A DNA stretch of 60,590 nucleotides from an uncultured Fibrobacter sp. (GTDB taxonomy: Bacteria > Fibrobacterota > Fibrobacteria > Fibrobacterales > Fibrobacteraceae). Both the position numbers and the translations under genes were made by a program. Location: assembly GCA_900313675.1 (NCBI GenBank), contig OMSO01000007.1, forward strand, positions 1-60,590. The letters are read 5' to 3'. Position 1 is the stretch's first letter, and each line of letters starts with the position of its first letter. The notes beneath the pieces were generated by a model, which worked only from the letters and a program-made list of their open reading frames with translations, searched no databases and was not told the origin of the DNA. This document shows, piece by piece, positions 52,654 through 60,502 of the stretch.

Positions 52654-54693
52654 TCATTTAGTCAAAATTTTAAAATATTCCCAAATGCGGACCATAGACA
52701 AGGTGTCCAGTTCGCAGTATTTAAGCGAAGCCCTGCGAATTGCTTCCGTGTGCAACTTATTAAAGCGACCTGCTTGCAACAACACGTAGTCCAGCTTGCT
52801 GATACCACCTTTGTTGATTTGCTTGTCGGCATTCCAGACATCAGAATCATCAAAATCGGCAGGGAACGCATTGCCTTCTTTTTTAACATCTTCTGCGAAT
52901 ACATCTAAGGACGGCAAATTGTGATAGGGATCCATATCATCACCGTACTTTTCACGGAAATACGGATCACTATGCAAAATGGCGGGCATCACCTGCTTAA
53001 TAGAATTCGACGATCCCATGCTCGGATGATAGAAATATTTCTGTGTAATTACCTTAAGGTCTTTCATGTCTCGAGCACCATCACAATCATGAAGACCGGT
53101 CTTTTTGTTCTTTTTCCCTCCATGGGTAATATCTTCGATAAAGCGAACCAAATCATCCTTATCAGGTTCATTTGAATTTATCAACTGTACACGAATGGCA
53201 TTGAGAATATTATTTTCATGAATATCATAGCGGAAAATATCGCCATTATCCTTTTCCAATTGACGCTTCAATTCACGGACGAATTCAAAATTCGGGAACT
53301 TGCCTGATTCAAGAGAAATAAAATCTCCAGCATGCTTAAAAGTACCATCTTCATAGGCAATATGGTGCGAGAACTGATAGGCAATTTCTTCGTTAGGGTG
53401 ATTTCCCTTGAATAGTGGAACCGCACCCTGATATGTCTCAAAATCAATAAAATGAAGCGGATAATTCCACTTACTCATTTCGGCCTTTGCGGCCTCTTTC
53501 AGGAATGTCGGTTCGTTACACCCCGTCTTTGTGCTGTGCACATGCAAGTAACGGAGGTCATTATTCGATAGTGCCGCGCGCTTTTGGAAGGCCTCAGGCG
53601 TTGCATTTTCGGTTGGAACATATTCGTTTTCGTCAATATCGGACAGAAGGAATTTCTTTTTTTCTAGCCAAGCGCCATTCTTAAGGCTTGTGGACAATCC
53701 ACCATTTCCTATTCCGCCTTTAGTTTCGTTAATTAGGGCCTTACCGACTATATCAACCCCAAACAGGTTCTGGAAACATTCTGCACGGCCATTCTGCAAA
53801 ACATTTCCTTTAGAATCCTTTTGTCCCTCGTCCGCATAGAACGGACATTTGAAACATTGCGCACTAAAGCGGCAATTGCAATAATCCTTGCGGTTGTTCA
53901 CATACATGTCCGCTACTTTTTCAACGAACTTTACAAAACAACCGTCAAACCAGTCTTCTTTTATGTTCGGTATTTCATCCGCAATAATCTTGTTGCAGAC
54001 ATCATCAACATCAATCATACGGTCGATACGATTCTCGCCTTTTAATCTTTCGTGAATATCCGGTGCACATTCTATTTCACGATGGCCACCATCAGTGAAT
54101 TTTATTTGTAAAAGGGAACTTAAAGAATCAACATCGCACTCGGCATCAGAATTTACAAGCATCAGACTAGCATGTACTTTAAGATGCGAGAATTCACTAT
54201 GAGTCTTGATGAACTGCAGAATCACATACTTTTGGAACGTCACATCAAGAATTTTCTCAAGGTAATCGGAAGAAATATTCCCTTTTTCGTCAAATTTATA
54301 CGGAGATTCATTTGCACCAATGCACTTGGATTTAACTTCAATTATTTTGAGTTCATCGCCTCGCTTATGCAAGATATCCACATAAACAAGGAACTTGTCC
54401 GTCGCAAAGGCCGCTTCTCCGATATCTACGTTTTCTTTTCGCAAAAGTTCAAGCGTGTCCGCAATCGACTTTGCCTGCGCCTCAATCGGGTTTGCCCCTC
54501 CCCTTTGAATAATATTCTCGCTAGGGACGCCCTCGTAAATACAGGCCAGAGCGCCGAACTGATCACCGACTTCGGCAATGCCATCCGGCCCTGCATAATG
54601 ATAGGCATACTCCTTGCCGTTCCGGTAGTAATACGCCCGCATCGGGCATTCTACGGCTTGGTTAAAGGCTGATTTGGTAAAAAGTTTGGGCAT
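52654..54693 (-). CDS. DUF2779 protein: Cas4-like nuclease fused to DEDD-type exonuclease-like domain
   Basis: A 679-residue protein. The N-terminal half looks like a Cas4/AddB-type PD-(D/E)XK nuclease: C16 near the start, D106, E119-x-K121 (EVK), a QKY motif near 154, then C272, C274, C280 and C283, which together could bind an iron-sulfur cluster. The C-terminal half is DUF2779 with FIDFET (D417, E419), the first DEDD exonuclease motif, and later YHPSMGSSNSIKQVMPAI. The function is not established; a role in DNA or RNA processing or defence is inferred from the fused folds and the accessory neighbourhood. GC content is lower than in the housekeeping genes. Confidence 0.75.
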   Translation of the reverse strand: MPKLFTKSAFNQAVECPMRAYYYRNGKEYAYHYAGPDGIAEVGDQFGALACIYEGVPSENIIQRGGANPIEAQAKSIADTLELLRKENVDIGEAAFATDKFLVYVDILHKRGDELKIIEVKSKCIGANESPYKFDEKGNISSDYLEKILDVTFQKYVILQFIKTHSEFSHLKVHASLMLVNSDAECDVDSLSSLLQIKFTDGGHREIECAPDIHERLKGENRIDRMIDVDDVCNKIIADEIPNIKEDWFDGCFVKFVEKVADMYVNNRKDYCNCRFSAQCFKCPFYADEGQKDSKGNVLQNGRAECFQNLFGVDIVGKALINETKGGIGNGGLSTSLKNGAWLEKKKFLLSDIDENEYVPTENATPEAFQKRAALSNNDLRYLHVHSTKTGCNEPTFLKEAAKAEMSKWNYPLHFIDFETYQGAVPLFKGNHPNEEIAYQFSHHIAYEDGTFKHAGDFISLESGKFPNFEFVRELKRQLEKDNGDIFRYDIHENNILNAIRVQLINSNEPDKDDLVRFIEDITHGGKKNKKTGLHDCDGARDMKDLKVITQKYFYHPSMGSSNSIKQVMPAILHSDPYFREKYGDDMDPYHNLPSLDVFAEDVKKEGNAFPADFDDSDVWNADKQINKGGISKLDYVLLQAGRFNKLHTEAIRRASLKYCELDTLSMVRIWEYFKILTK

Positions 54694-54715
54694 AGAAGTT
54701 TTCTCTTACCTATAA

Positions 54716-55468
54716 TTATATCGTTATTTTTGAATCATTTGGAATTTCTATTAAATAGTAATGATAACCTGTTGAACCTATTGGAATCCATTTTATGGGG
54801 TAGCTGCCAATTACTTTTAATTTTTGAAATTCGTGTGTTGTTTTGTCAATTTTATGCTTGTTGGTAAAATCTCTAGGGCCCAAATCCGGCTTTGATTCCC
54901 CTCTAAAAAATTGGTATATAGGATTGTCTGATTTTTTTCCTGAATTTTTACCCCACTCTCTAAACAAATAACCTTCCGCTTTATCAAAAATCAACGCAAG
55001 ACAATAAGTTTTTTTAAATTTTAACTTGCGCCAATTCTCTTCCATAAATTGAATATCTTCTATAAACTGGTACATCCTTTTCGGATACGCGCCATTCGTC
55101 GGAAATTTCAGTTCAATTGCATACTTCTCTGAATTTTCTTCAAAATCCTTAAAGATAACAATATCCATCTCATGTTTTACAAAATCACCATCTTCAAGAA
55201 GTTTATCGTCATAACGAATGTCGCTATAAAAATCTTTAACATTTCTCTCAAATTGAACCTTAAAATTTGGATCTAATTTTTTTATTTCATCTCTCAAAAA
55301 TATCCCCAATTCATGCTGCAAGGAAAATTCATTATATATCTTGGCATTTTTTAAATCTTCCAATGGTTCGCCATCAATGCCCTTTTTAAAAAGTGCCTCT
55401 TTATTGCCTTTGCTCTCATCATTTAGAAACTTTTCAATAAGACTTTTTAGGTCAATTATTTCAGCCAT
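54716..55468 (-). CDS. AT-rich PD-(D/E)XK-like protein of unknown function
   Basis: A 250-residue protein with a possible nuclease core: E53, D102 in EMDIVIFKD, and E119-L-K121 in YAIELKF, the spacing of the PD-(D/E)XK fold. A later part (KFKKTYCLALIFDKAEGYLFREWG) fits the rest of such a core. Base composition is much more AT-rich than the flanking genes, which suggests recent acquisition. It lies 22 bases upstream of the DUF2779 gene, so the two nuclease-like proteins are probably one transcript. Restriction-like activity is an inference; no methylase is adjacent. Confidence 0.55.
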   Translation of the reverse strand: MAEIIDLKSLIEKFLNDESKGNKEALFKKGIDGEPLEDLKNAKIYNEFSLQHELGIFLRDEIKKLDPNFKVQFERNVKDFYSDIRYDDKLLEDGDFVKHEMDIVIFKDFEENSEKYAIELKFPTNGAYPKRMYQFIEDIQFMEENWRKLKFKKTYCLALIFDKAEGYLFREWGKNSGKKSDNPIYQFFRGESKPDLGPRDFTNKHKIDKTTHEFQKLKVIGSYPIKWIPIGSTGYHYYLIEIPNDSKITI

Positions 55469-55536
55469 TTTTCATACTCCTTGTATTTGTACCTGAAAAT
55501 ATATACTAATATCTCTGCAACGAAAACAAAAAAAAA

Positions 55537-56550
55537 TTATCCGCCGTAATTCTCCATCAGGTATTCCGCGTATTCCTTGAGCCATTTGCGTAGGGAAACG
55601 GGCTTTATAACGCGGGCTACGTCCGAAAAAGACACCACCCAGTTGAACAGGAGCTGATTTACTTCCGCTTTCAGCTTCACGGTAAACTTGCCGTCCTTGG
55701 TCTTGCCGATTTGCATCGAGCGGTTGAAGGGATTTTCTTCCAGATAGAGCCGTGCATGTCCCTGGAATTCTATTTCCACGTCCTGGAGTTTCGGCTCCTG
55801 GCCGCTCATAAACGCGGTCCCCGACGTCACCTGCCGACGCAATTTGTCTATGACCTTCGGGTCTTCGGCGAACATTTCCTTGGACAGCTTGACCTTCTTA
55901 ATACGACGGAACTTGAGGGTATATGTGTTGCCGTCAGCACGTTGACATCCTACGTAAAGTTCATCTTCGTAGATGATAATCATCAGCGGAATGCGTGTTG
56001 ACTGCTTTTCGGAATCCCCAGAGTCCCGATAGGCTACTTCGATCTTACGATGGTCATGGATGGCCTGCAAAATAATCCGGATTTTTTCGCTGGCGTCTTC
56101 CTCGAAATCCGGGGGCGTGCCCATGAAAAGGATTCTCGTATTCAGCTCATCGGCAAGCTGCCTAAGGGATTTCTGCTCGCTGTCGGGCAGGCTTTTCTCT
56201 ATACGCTCCAAAAGCTGGGTGATAATCTCGCTGGTGGCGGGGTAAATGTTGGCAATACGTTTGAGGAACACAAAATGCAGCATGGTATTCTCGAAGTTCG
56301 GGAACAGTAGCCGCTCGGCATTGGGGAGCGCCGACCGATAAACCGCCGTGCGGCCCTCGTTTTCCACCGTAATGTAACGCCCGCCATCCATTTCTGAAAG
56401 GAACCGCATATCGCGCTGCACGTTGCGCCGTTCCTCGTCGGGAATATTGAAGGATGCCATCAGGTCTGTCACGGTAAATTTCTTGCCGGGGTTCGAAATC
56501 ACCTTCGCAAAGAGCTGCACAGTCCTTTCGCCGCGAGTCATGTCCGCCAT
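55537..56550 (-). CDS. WYL-domain transcriptional regulator
   Basis: A 337-residue regulator with an N-terminal winged helix (RTVQLFAKVISNPGKKFTVTDLMASFNIPDEERRNVQRDMRFL), a central WYL domain (about 165-240; KIEVAYRDSG, IPLMIIIYEDELYVGC, TLKFRRIKKVKL) and a C-terminal WCX-like extension. WYL proteins sense nucleotides or nucleic acid and often control defence genes. AGGAG precedes the ATG. It follows the tandem AAA+ gene with a 149-base gap holding a palindromic repeat, and is the best candidate regulator of the shared operators at 59107-59833, which is not shown directly. Confidence 0.88.
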   Translation of the reverse strand: MADMTRGERTVQLFAKVISNPGKKFTVTDLMASFNIPDEERRNVQRDMRFLSEMDGGRYITVENEGRTAVYRSALPNAERLLFPNFENTMLHFVFLKRIANIYPATSEIITQLLERIEKSLPDSEQKSLRQLADELNTRILFMGTPPDFEEDASEKIRIILQAIHDHRKIEVAYRDSGDSEKQSTRIPLMIIIYEDELYVGCQRADGNTYTLKFRRIKKVKLSKEMFAEDPKVIDKLRRQVTSGTAFMSGQEPKLQDVEIEFQGHARLYLEENPFNRSMQIGKTKDGKFTVKLKAEVNQLLFNWVVSFSDVARVIKPVSLRKWLKEYAEYLMENYGG

Positions 56551-56604
56551 AATATCTCCTAGATTACTTTATTCCTGCTCATTTCAATATACATTATTCC
56601 ACAT

Positions 56605-56666
56605 AAAGGAGATCCCCGGCCAAGCCGGGGATGACAATGCGGGTCAAGATCCTTCGACTCCGCCTT
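56605..56666. repeat. Intergenic palindromic repeat between the AAA+ and WYL genes
   Basis: AAAGGAGATCCCCGG / CCGGGGATGACA, one base longer than the two hrpB copies, followed by a GATCCTTCGACTCC stretch whose complement matches the GAAGGATC unit inserted in hrpB at about 47124. Confidence 0.8.
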
Positions 56667-56699
56667 ACGATTTCGCTCTGGATAACATTTTCTGAATAA

Positions 56700-59033
56700 C
56701 TACAGCCCCATGGTGCGGCCCTCGCGGCTATCCTTGTAGGCAAGTTCCGACTTGAGCGCATTGAGAACCGCCTCGGAGGTGAGTTCGCTCTCATCGTAAA
56801 AACGGAGCGAGGCGTATGCAGCGTTGAAGTCGCCCGGAGTGAGCATGCGGAGGTTGAGTGCCGTCTCGGGCATTTCGACCTTCGGGAAGAATCCCTTCCA
56901 CAGGGCCTCGATGCCTTCGGGCTTCAGGTAACCGAATTTCACCTTCAGCGCAAAGCGTCTGCGGGAGGCCGTATCGAGTTCCCCCTCGAAATTCGTCGCC
57001 GCGATGAAGATACCCTTGAAATTCTCCATCTGGGTGAGCATCTCGTTCACCTGCGTCACCTCCCAGTTGCGGGCGGCACCGCTGCGGTCGCGAATCATGC
57101 TGTCCGCCTCGTCCAGGAATAGAATCGCCTTCTTCTCTTCCGCTTCCTTGAACATCTTGCGGATAGCCTTCTCGGTATTGCCCACATAGCAGTCAAGCAG
57201 GTCGCTCGCCTTCTTGATGATGAGCTTGCGGTCGAGAGTGCGGGCGATATGCTTCGCGAATTCCGTCTTGCCGGTACCGGGCGCCCCGTACAAGAGCATG
57301 TTCAGGCTGTCGGCGCGGTCGCCCTTCTGCATGTCCTTCCACTTCGCGTCAAACGCGCTCATCACCTTCAGGATTTTCGGCATGTCCGCATCGGTGTTGA
57401 TGGCATCGAGAAGGTAGCGCGGCGCTCGGCTTTCCTTGTCGCGGCTCGCGTATTCCATGTCGAGGTTCAGCAGGTTCGCCTGCGCCTCCGCGATGGTGCG
57501 GATGCTCTCCAGCGGGTCCACCTTGCAGCCCGACTCCAGGAGCTTCTTGGTGCCCGCAATCGCCTGAGTAATGCCGCCCGCCGTAATCTGGAACTCCGAA
57601 GCAAAGCGCTTCAGTTCCTCTTCCGAGATAATCGCGCCTGCACCCTGTTCGCTCACCACGGACTGCCACACCTGTTCGCGCTTTTCGACATCGGGGCGTT
57701 CGAATCGCACGGAATAGTCGAACCTGCGCAGCGTGCTGTTCTCGATATAGCCAATGTTGTTCGAAATCCAGATGACCGGAATCTTAATCTGTTCCAGGAA
57801 GAAGTTCAGCGCTCCCTTCTCGCAGCAGTTGAGAATCACGTCGGATTCATCCACCAGGAGAATCGCCTTCTTCTTCTGGTACTTGGTGGCGGCATACAAT
57901 ATACTCCCCATGCGGCTACGCACCACCGAGTTTTCCTTGCTGTCGCGGTGCACGCCCTCGGTGCTGATGTTGGTGAGCACCAGCGGGCGCTTGAGTTCCT
58001 TCGCAATCGCCTTCGCAAGTTCAGTCTTGCCGGTGCCCTCGACCCCGTAGAAGAAGATGTTCAGACCCTCGCCCACCTTCGCGTGCTTGATCATGTCGAA
58101 AGCCATTACCACCTTCGGGTCCTTGCGGCAGAGCTTCTTGTAGGGCACGCAACCGCCCTCGTAAACCCTGAAGTAGAGGCTGTCCAGGTCGTTGCCCGAA
58201 TGCCCGTCCAGGAACATCCCGATCCGCTTGGAAATATCGAGGTCCTCGTCCAGGATGCCCATCTGCTTGAGAGTCCCCTTGTTCAAGACCAGGTTCTCGA
58301 AATCCACATCCGGGTAAAGCTGCGGGAAAACATCCGGGAGCGCCGCCCCGCGGAACCTACGGGATCCAATCATATCCAGGAGCGAACTGCACTGCTCCTT
58401 GTTGAAGAAAATCCAGGAAAACATCACTATTTCCATCTCGGCGTCGCTCAGGTTGAATGCGCTCTGCACGATGTTCAGGCGACGGAAATATCCGTCGTCC
58501 ACGCCGCTGTTCTCCTCGATGACCTTCTCGAGTTCGCGGGTAACGCTCTCGTAGAACACCTTCTGCGAAGAGGTGTCGAAAATCCCTTCGCCGCACAGGT
58601 AGTTGCGCACGAAATCGGAAATCTCCTTGACGGAGCACGACCGGTCGATTACGTCGTTGAAGCGTACCACCGCCATTTGGCGTCTCTGGTAGGCAACGCT
58701 CATGTCTTCGCTACTTTCGTCGCAGCGGAGCCTCTTTCCGGCGTAACTCCCGTTCACTTCCTTCACGAACCGCTTCCTGGCGGCACCGGTAATGCAGTCC
58801 TCTTCGGCATTGAGCTTCTCGAAATGCTCCGAGAGGTCCTTCAGCACGCGGGAGGCGGCCTCCTTCGTGAAAATCGCGATGCAGTCGTCCGCATCCGGCA
58901 TGCTCTTGGACGCTCGCATCATGCGAATCCAGTACTCGTAACTCTTGAGCGTCACGAAATCCAGTGTGATTCTCTTGTCGTAGCCGCTGGAGCGGAGCGA
59001 ACCCAATACACCCTTAAAATAATTCTTCTTCAT
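56700..59033 (-). CDS. Tandem AAA+ ATPase
   Basis: A 777-residue protein with two AAA+ modules. The first has Walker A GVEGTGKT (330-337) and Walker B ILLVDES (391-397); the second GAPGTGKT (583-590) and AILFLDEA (636-643). Arg-finger-like RRFD and RRRFA follow each. Residues 1-300 form a helical domain (LSDAEMEIVMFSWIFF at about 195-210) seen in stand-alone bacterial AAA+ proteins of unknown role. ATG at 59033 follows GAGG. GC content and codon use are higher than in the DUF2779 block. A promoter with the shared operator lies upstream and a WYL regulator gene downstream. Confidence 0.88.
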   Translation of the reverse strand: MKKNYFKGVLGSLRSSGYDKRITLDFVTLKSYEYWIRMMRASKSMPDADDCIAIFTKEAASRVLKDLSEHFEKLNAEEDCITGAARKRFVKEVNGSYAGKRLRCDESSEDMSVAYQRRQMAVVRFNDVIDRSCSVKEISDFVRNYLCGEGIFDTSSQKVFYESVTRELEKVIEENSGVDDGYFRRLNIVQSAFNLSDAEMEIVMFSWIFFNKEQCSSLLDMIGSRRFRGAALPDVFPQLYPDVDFENLVLNKGTLKQMGILDEDLDISKRIGMFLDGHSGNDLDSLYFRVYEGGCVPYKKLCRKDPKVVMAFDMIKHAKVGEGLNIFFYGVEGTGKTELAKAIAKELKRPLVLTNISTEGVHRDSKENSVVRSRMGSILYAATKYQKKKAILLVDESDVILNCCEKGALNFFLEQIKIPVIWISNNIGYIENSTLRRFDYSVRFERPDVEKREQVWQSVVSEQGAGAIISEEELKRFASEFQITAGGITQAIAGTKKLLESGCKVDPLESIRTIAEAQANLLNLDMEYASRDKESRAPRYLLDAINTDADMPKILKVMSAFDAKWKDMQKGDRADSLNMLLYGAPGTGKTEFAKHIARTLDRKLIIKKASDLLDCYVGNTEKAIRKMFKEAEEKKAILFLDEADSMIRDRSGAARNWEVTQVNEMLTQMENFKGIFIAATNFEGELDTASRRRFALKVKFGYLKPEGIEALWKGFFPKVEMPETALNLRMLTPGDFNAAYASLRFYDESELTSEAVLNALKSELAYKDSREGRTMGL

Positions 59034-59106
59034 ACAATCCTCACCTATATATCGTCGCGAAAAACAAAAAAGTAAAGCGACCCGCGACTTTTTTTCTAAC
59101 ACTCTT

Positions 59107-59138
59107 AATATAGATCGAGGATGCGACAATTAACGACG
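59107..59138 (-). promoter_or_regulatory. Promoter/operator of the AAA+ gene
   Basis: Minus strand: degenerate palindrome CGTCG-TTAAT-TGTCG (59138-59124), then 11 bases, then TATATT (59112-59107). A further CGACGTATGTCG inverted repeat at 59134-59145 overlaps it. Confidence 0.5.
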
Positions 59139-59164
59139 TATGTCGAAAACTTTAATAAGCATCA

Positions 59165-59683
59165 TCACATCAAGTTCACCACAACCTTCACCATCATTTC
59201 CATGTCTCCGGGGCGGCTCTCGGCAATCATCAGCGTCATGGTAACGAGCGTCGCATCGGCGATGCGCTTGGAACCGTCGGCCCTGTACAAAATGCCGTTG
59301 TTCAGCAAAAACCACAGAAAGAGCGTTGCCGCAATGCGCTTGTTGCCGTCACTGAACGAATGGTTCTTCGTGACGAGATAGAGGAGCATCGCCGCCTTCT
59401 GTTCCACGCTCGGGTAAAGTTCCACACCGCCGAAGGTCTGGTAAATCTGCCCGATGCTGCTCTTGAACGAATCGTCCTTCTCGTGGGCGAACAGTTCGCT
59501 GCCGCCGAACTTCTCCTTGAGCCCCTGAATTGCCGCCATCGCGTTCTCGTAAGTCGCATGGAACTTTTCCGCATTGGCAGACTTACGCAGCACAAGCCGC
59601 TGATGGTCGTAATCGTCCAGCGTATCCAGCGCAAAAGCGTAGTCCGTCACCACGTCAACAAGTGAAAGGGTATCGTTGTTCAT
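59165..59683 (-). CDS. Fic/DOC-fold protein, stand-alone RhuM C-terminal type
   Basis: A 172-residue protein with the Fic core motif HSFSDGNKR (H108-R116). Text around it (GQIYQTFGGVELYPSVEQKAAMLLYLV) matches the C-terminal half of RhuM family virulence proteins, whose usual N-terminal half is absent. The K in DGNKR instead of the G of AMP-transferring Fic enzymes resembles Doc, which phosphorylates EF-Tu, so AMPylation is not certain. No antitoxin-like gene overlaps it. It is divergent from the 59857 gene, and both promoters carry the same palindrome. Confidence 0.85.
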   Translation of the reverse strand: MNNDTLSLVDVVTDYAFALDTLDDYDHQRLVLRKSANAEKFHATYENAMAAIQGLKEKFGGSELFAHEKDDSFKSSIGQIYQTFGGVELYPSVEQKAAMLLYLVTKNHSFSDGNKRIAATLFLWFLLNNGILYRADGSKRIADATLVTMTLMIAESRPGDMEMMVKVVVNLM

Positions 59684-59724
59684 AAGAGCCTCTTTTTGTA
59701 AAGTTCGTCAAGGAAATCATCGTA

Positions 59725-59756
59725 AATATACACATACTATCCGACAACTACTGTCG
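59725..59756 (-). promoter_or_regulatory. Promoter/operator of the Fic gene
   Basis: Minus strand: CGACA-GTAGT-TGTCG (59756-59742), 11 bases, then TATATT (59730-59725), about 42 bases before the start codon. Confidence 0.55.
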
Positions 59757-59801
59757 CATAAAGCCTCCCTCCCCCCCCAAAAATTACGCTAGAGCGACAA
59801 C

Positions 59802-59833
59802 CGACAATATTTGTCGCATATAAAAGATATTTT
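59802..59833 (+). promoter_or_regulatory. Promoter/operator of the CSGH-motif gene
   Basis: CGACA-ATATT-TGTCG (59802-59816), 11 bases, then TATTTT (59828-59833). It lies exactly 60 bp from the Fic operator; an extra GCGACAA half-site is at 59794. Confidence 0.55.
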
Positions 59834-59856
59834 TAGAAATCCAACAGGAACCGAAT

Positions 59857-60447
59857 ATGAAAAAGACAGAAATAACATTCGTTAGGGATATGGAGAGCCC
59901 GAAAATCAGCAACATGTTACAGTCTGATATAACTTTCGTAAACTTTGAAAAGCGTCGCTATATCAACGCAGCCCCAATAAACGTTCAGGAACTTGATTTT
60001 CTGCACAAGGACGGTTACAGAGCCATTGATACGGCGCTGGCGGATACCATTATGCGGCTTAACAGCATGGATGGCTGCAGGACTCGTTATTGCTGTTCAG
60101 GGCATCCCGGCAGATTTGGTAATGGGTATATCGTATTTGAGGAAATCCCAGAAACGCTAACGGAACAAATCGGCAAACTCACATATTGGAAACATGATGC
60201 AAGCTGGGGAAATGGGTCAAGCCCCGATGCCGACCATCCACCTTTAATCCGCTGGGGAATGAACGGCGTCGCGTGCACTTGCGCGACCACATGGCTTAAG
60301 GCCCTGCTTGAACTTGCCGAAATGGAATGCTTGCCCCAACGCAATTCGTTTGACGAATACCGAATCAAAAGTACGTATAAAGGGCGATCTCCGCACAAGC
60401 AAGAAATCAGACACATCTATCCTGTAACGACAAAGAAAAGAAATTAG
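59857..60447 (+). CDS. Hypothetical protein with CSGH motif
   Basis: A 196-residue protein I cannot assign. The distinctive segment is GCRTRYCCSGHPGRFGNGYIVFEE, a CSGH-type motif resembling small phage-encoded proteins, and a second Cys pair lies in GVACTCATTW. No signal peptide or membrane helix is seen. AGGAA lies before the ATG. It is divergent from the Fic gene and shares its operator, so it may be co-regulated with the Fic and AAA+ proteins. Phage or plasmid origin is possible. Confidence 0.6.
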   Translation: MKKTEITFVRDMESPKISNMLQSDITFVNFEKRRYINAAPINVQELDFLHKDGYRAIDTALADTIMRLNSMDGCRTRYCCSGHPGRFGNGYIVFEEIPETLTEQIGKLTYWKHDASWGNGSSPDADHPPLIRWGMNGVACTCATTWLKALLELAEMECLPQRNSFDEYRIKSTYKGRSPHKQEIRHIYPVTTKKRN

Positions 60448-60502
60448 TTGGATTACGACAGGCTATAACTTGCTTTTAAAATGTTGTAAATTAGTCTATA
60501 AA

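Noticed and set aside
52654..54693. CRISPR-Cas Cas4 gene
   Set aside because: The N-terminal signatures fit the fold, but the DUF2779 C-terminal half and lack of cas1, cas2 or arrays argue against a CRISPR role.
57249..59075. 608-codon open frame antisense to the AAA+ gene
   Set aside because: The AAA+ reading frame has both Walker motifs and a ribosome-binding site; the antisense frame has neither motifs nor a plausible start.
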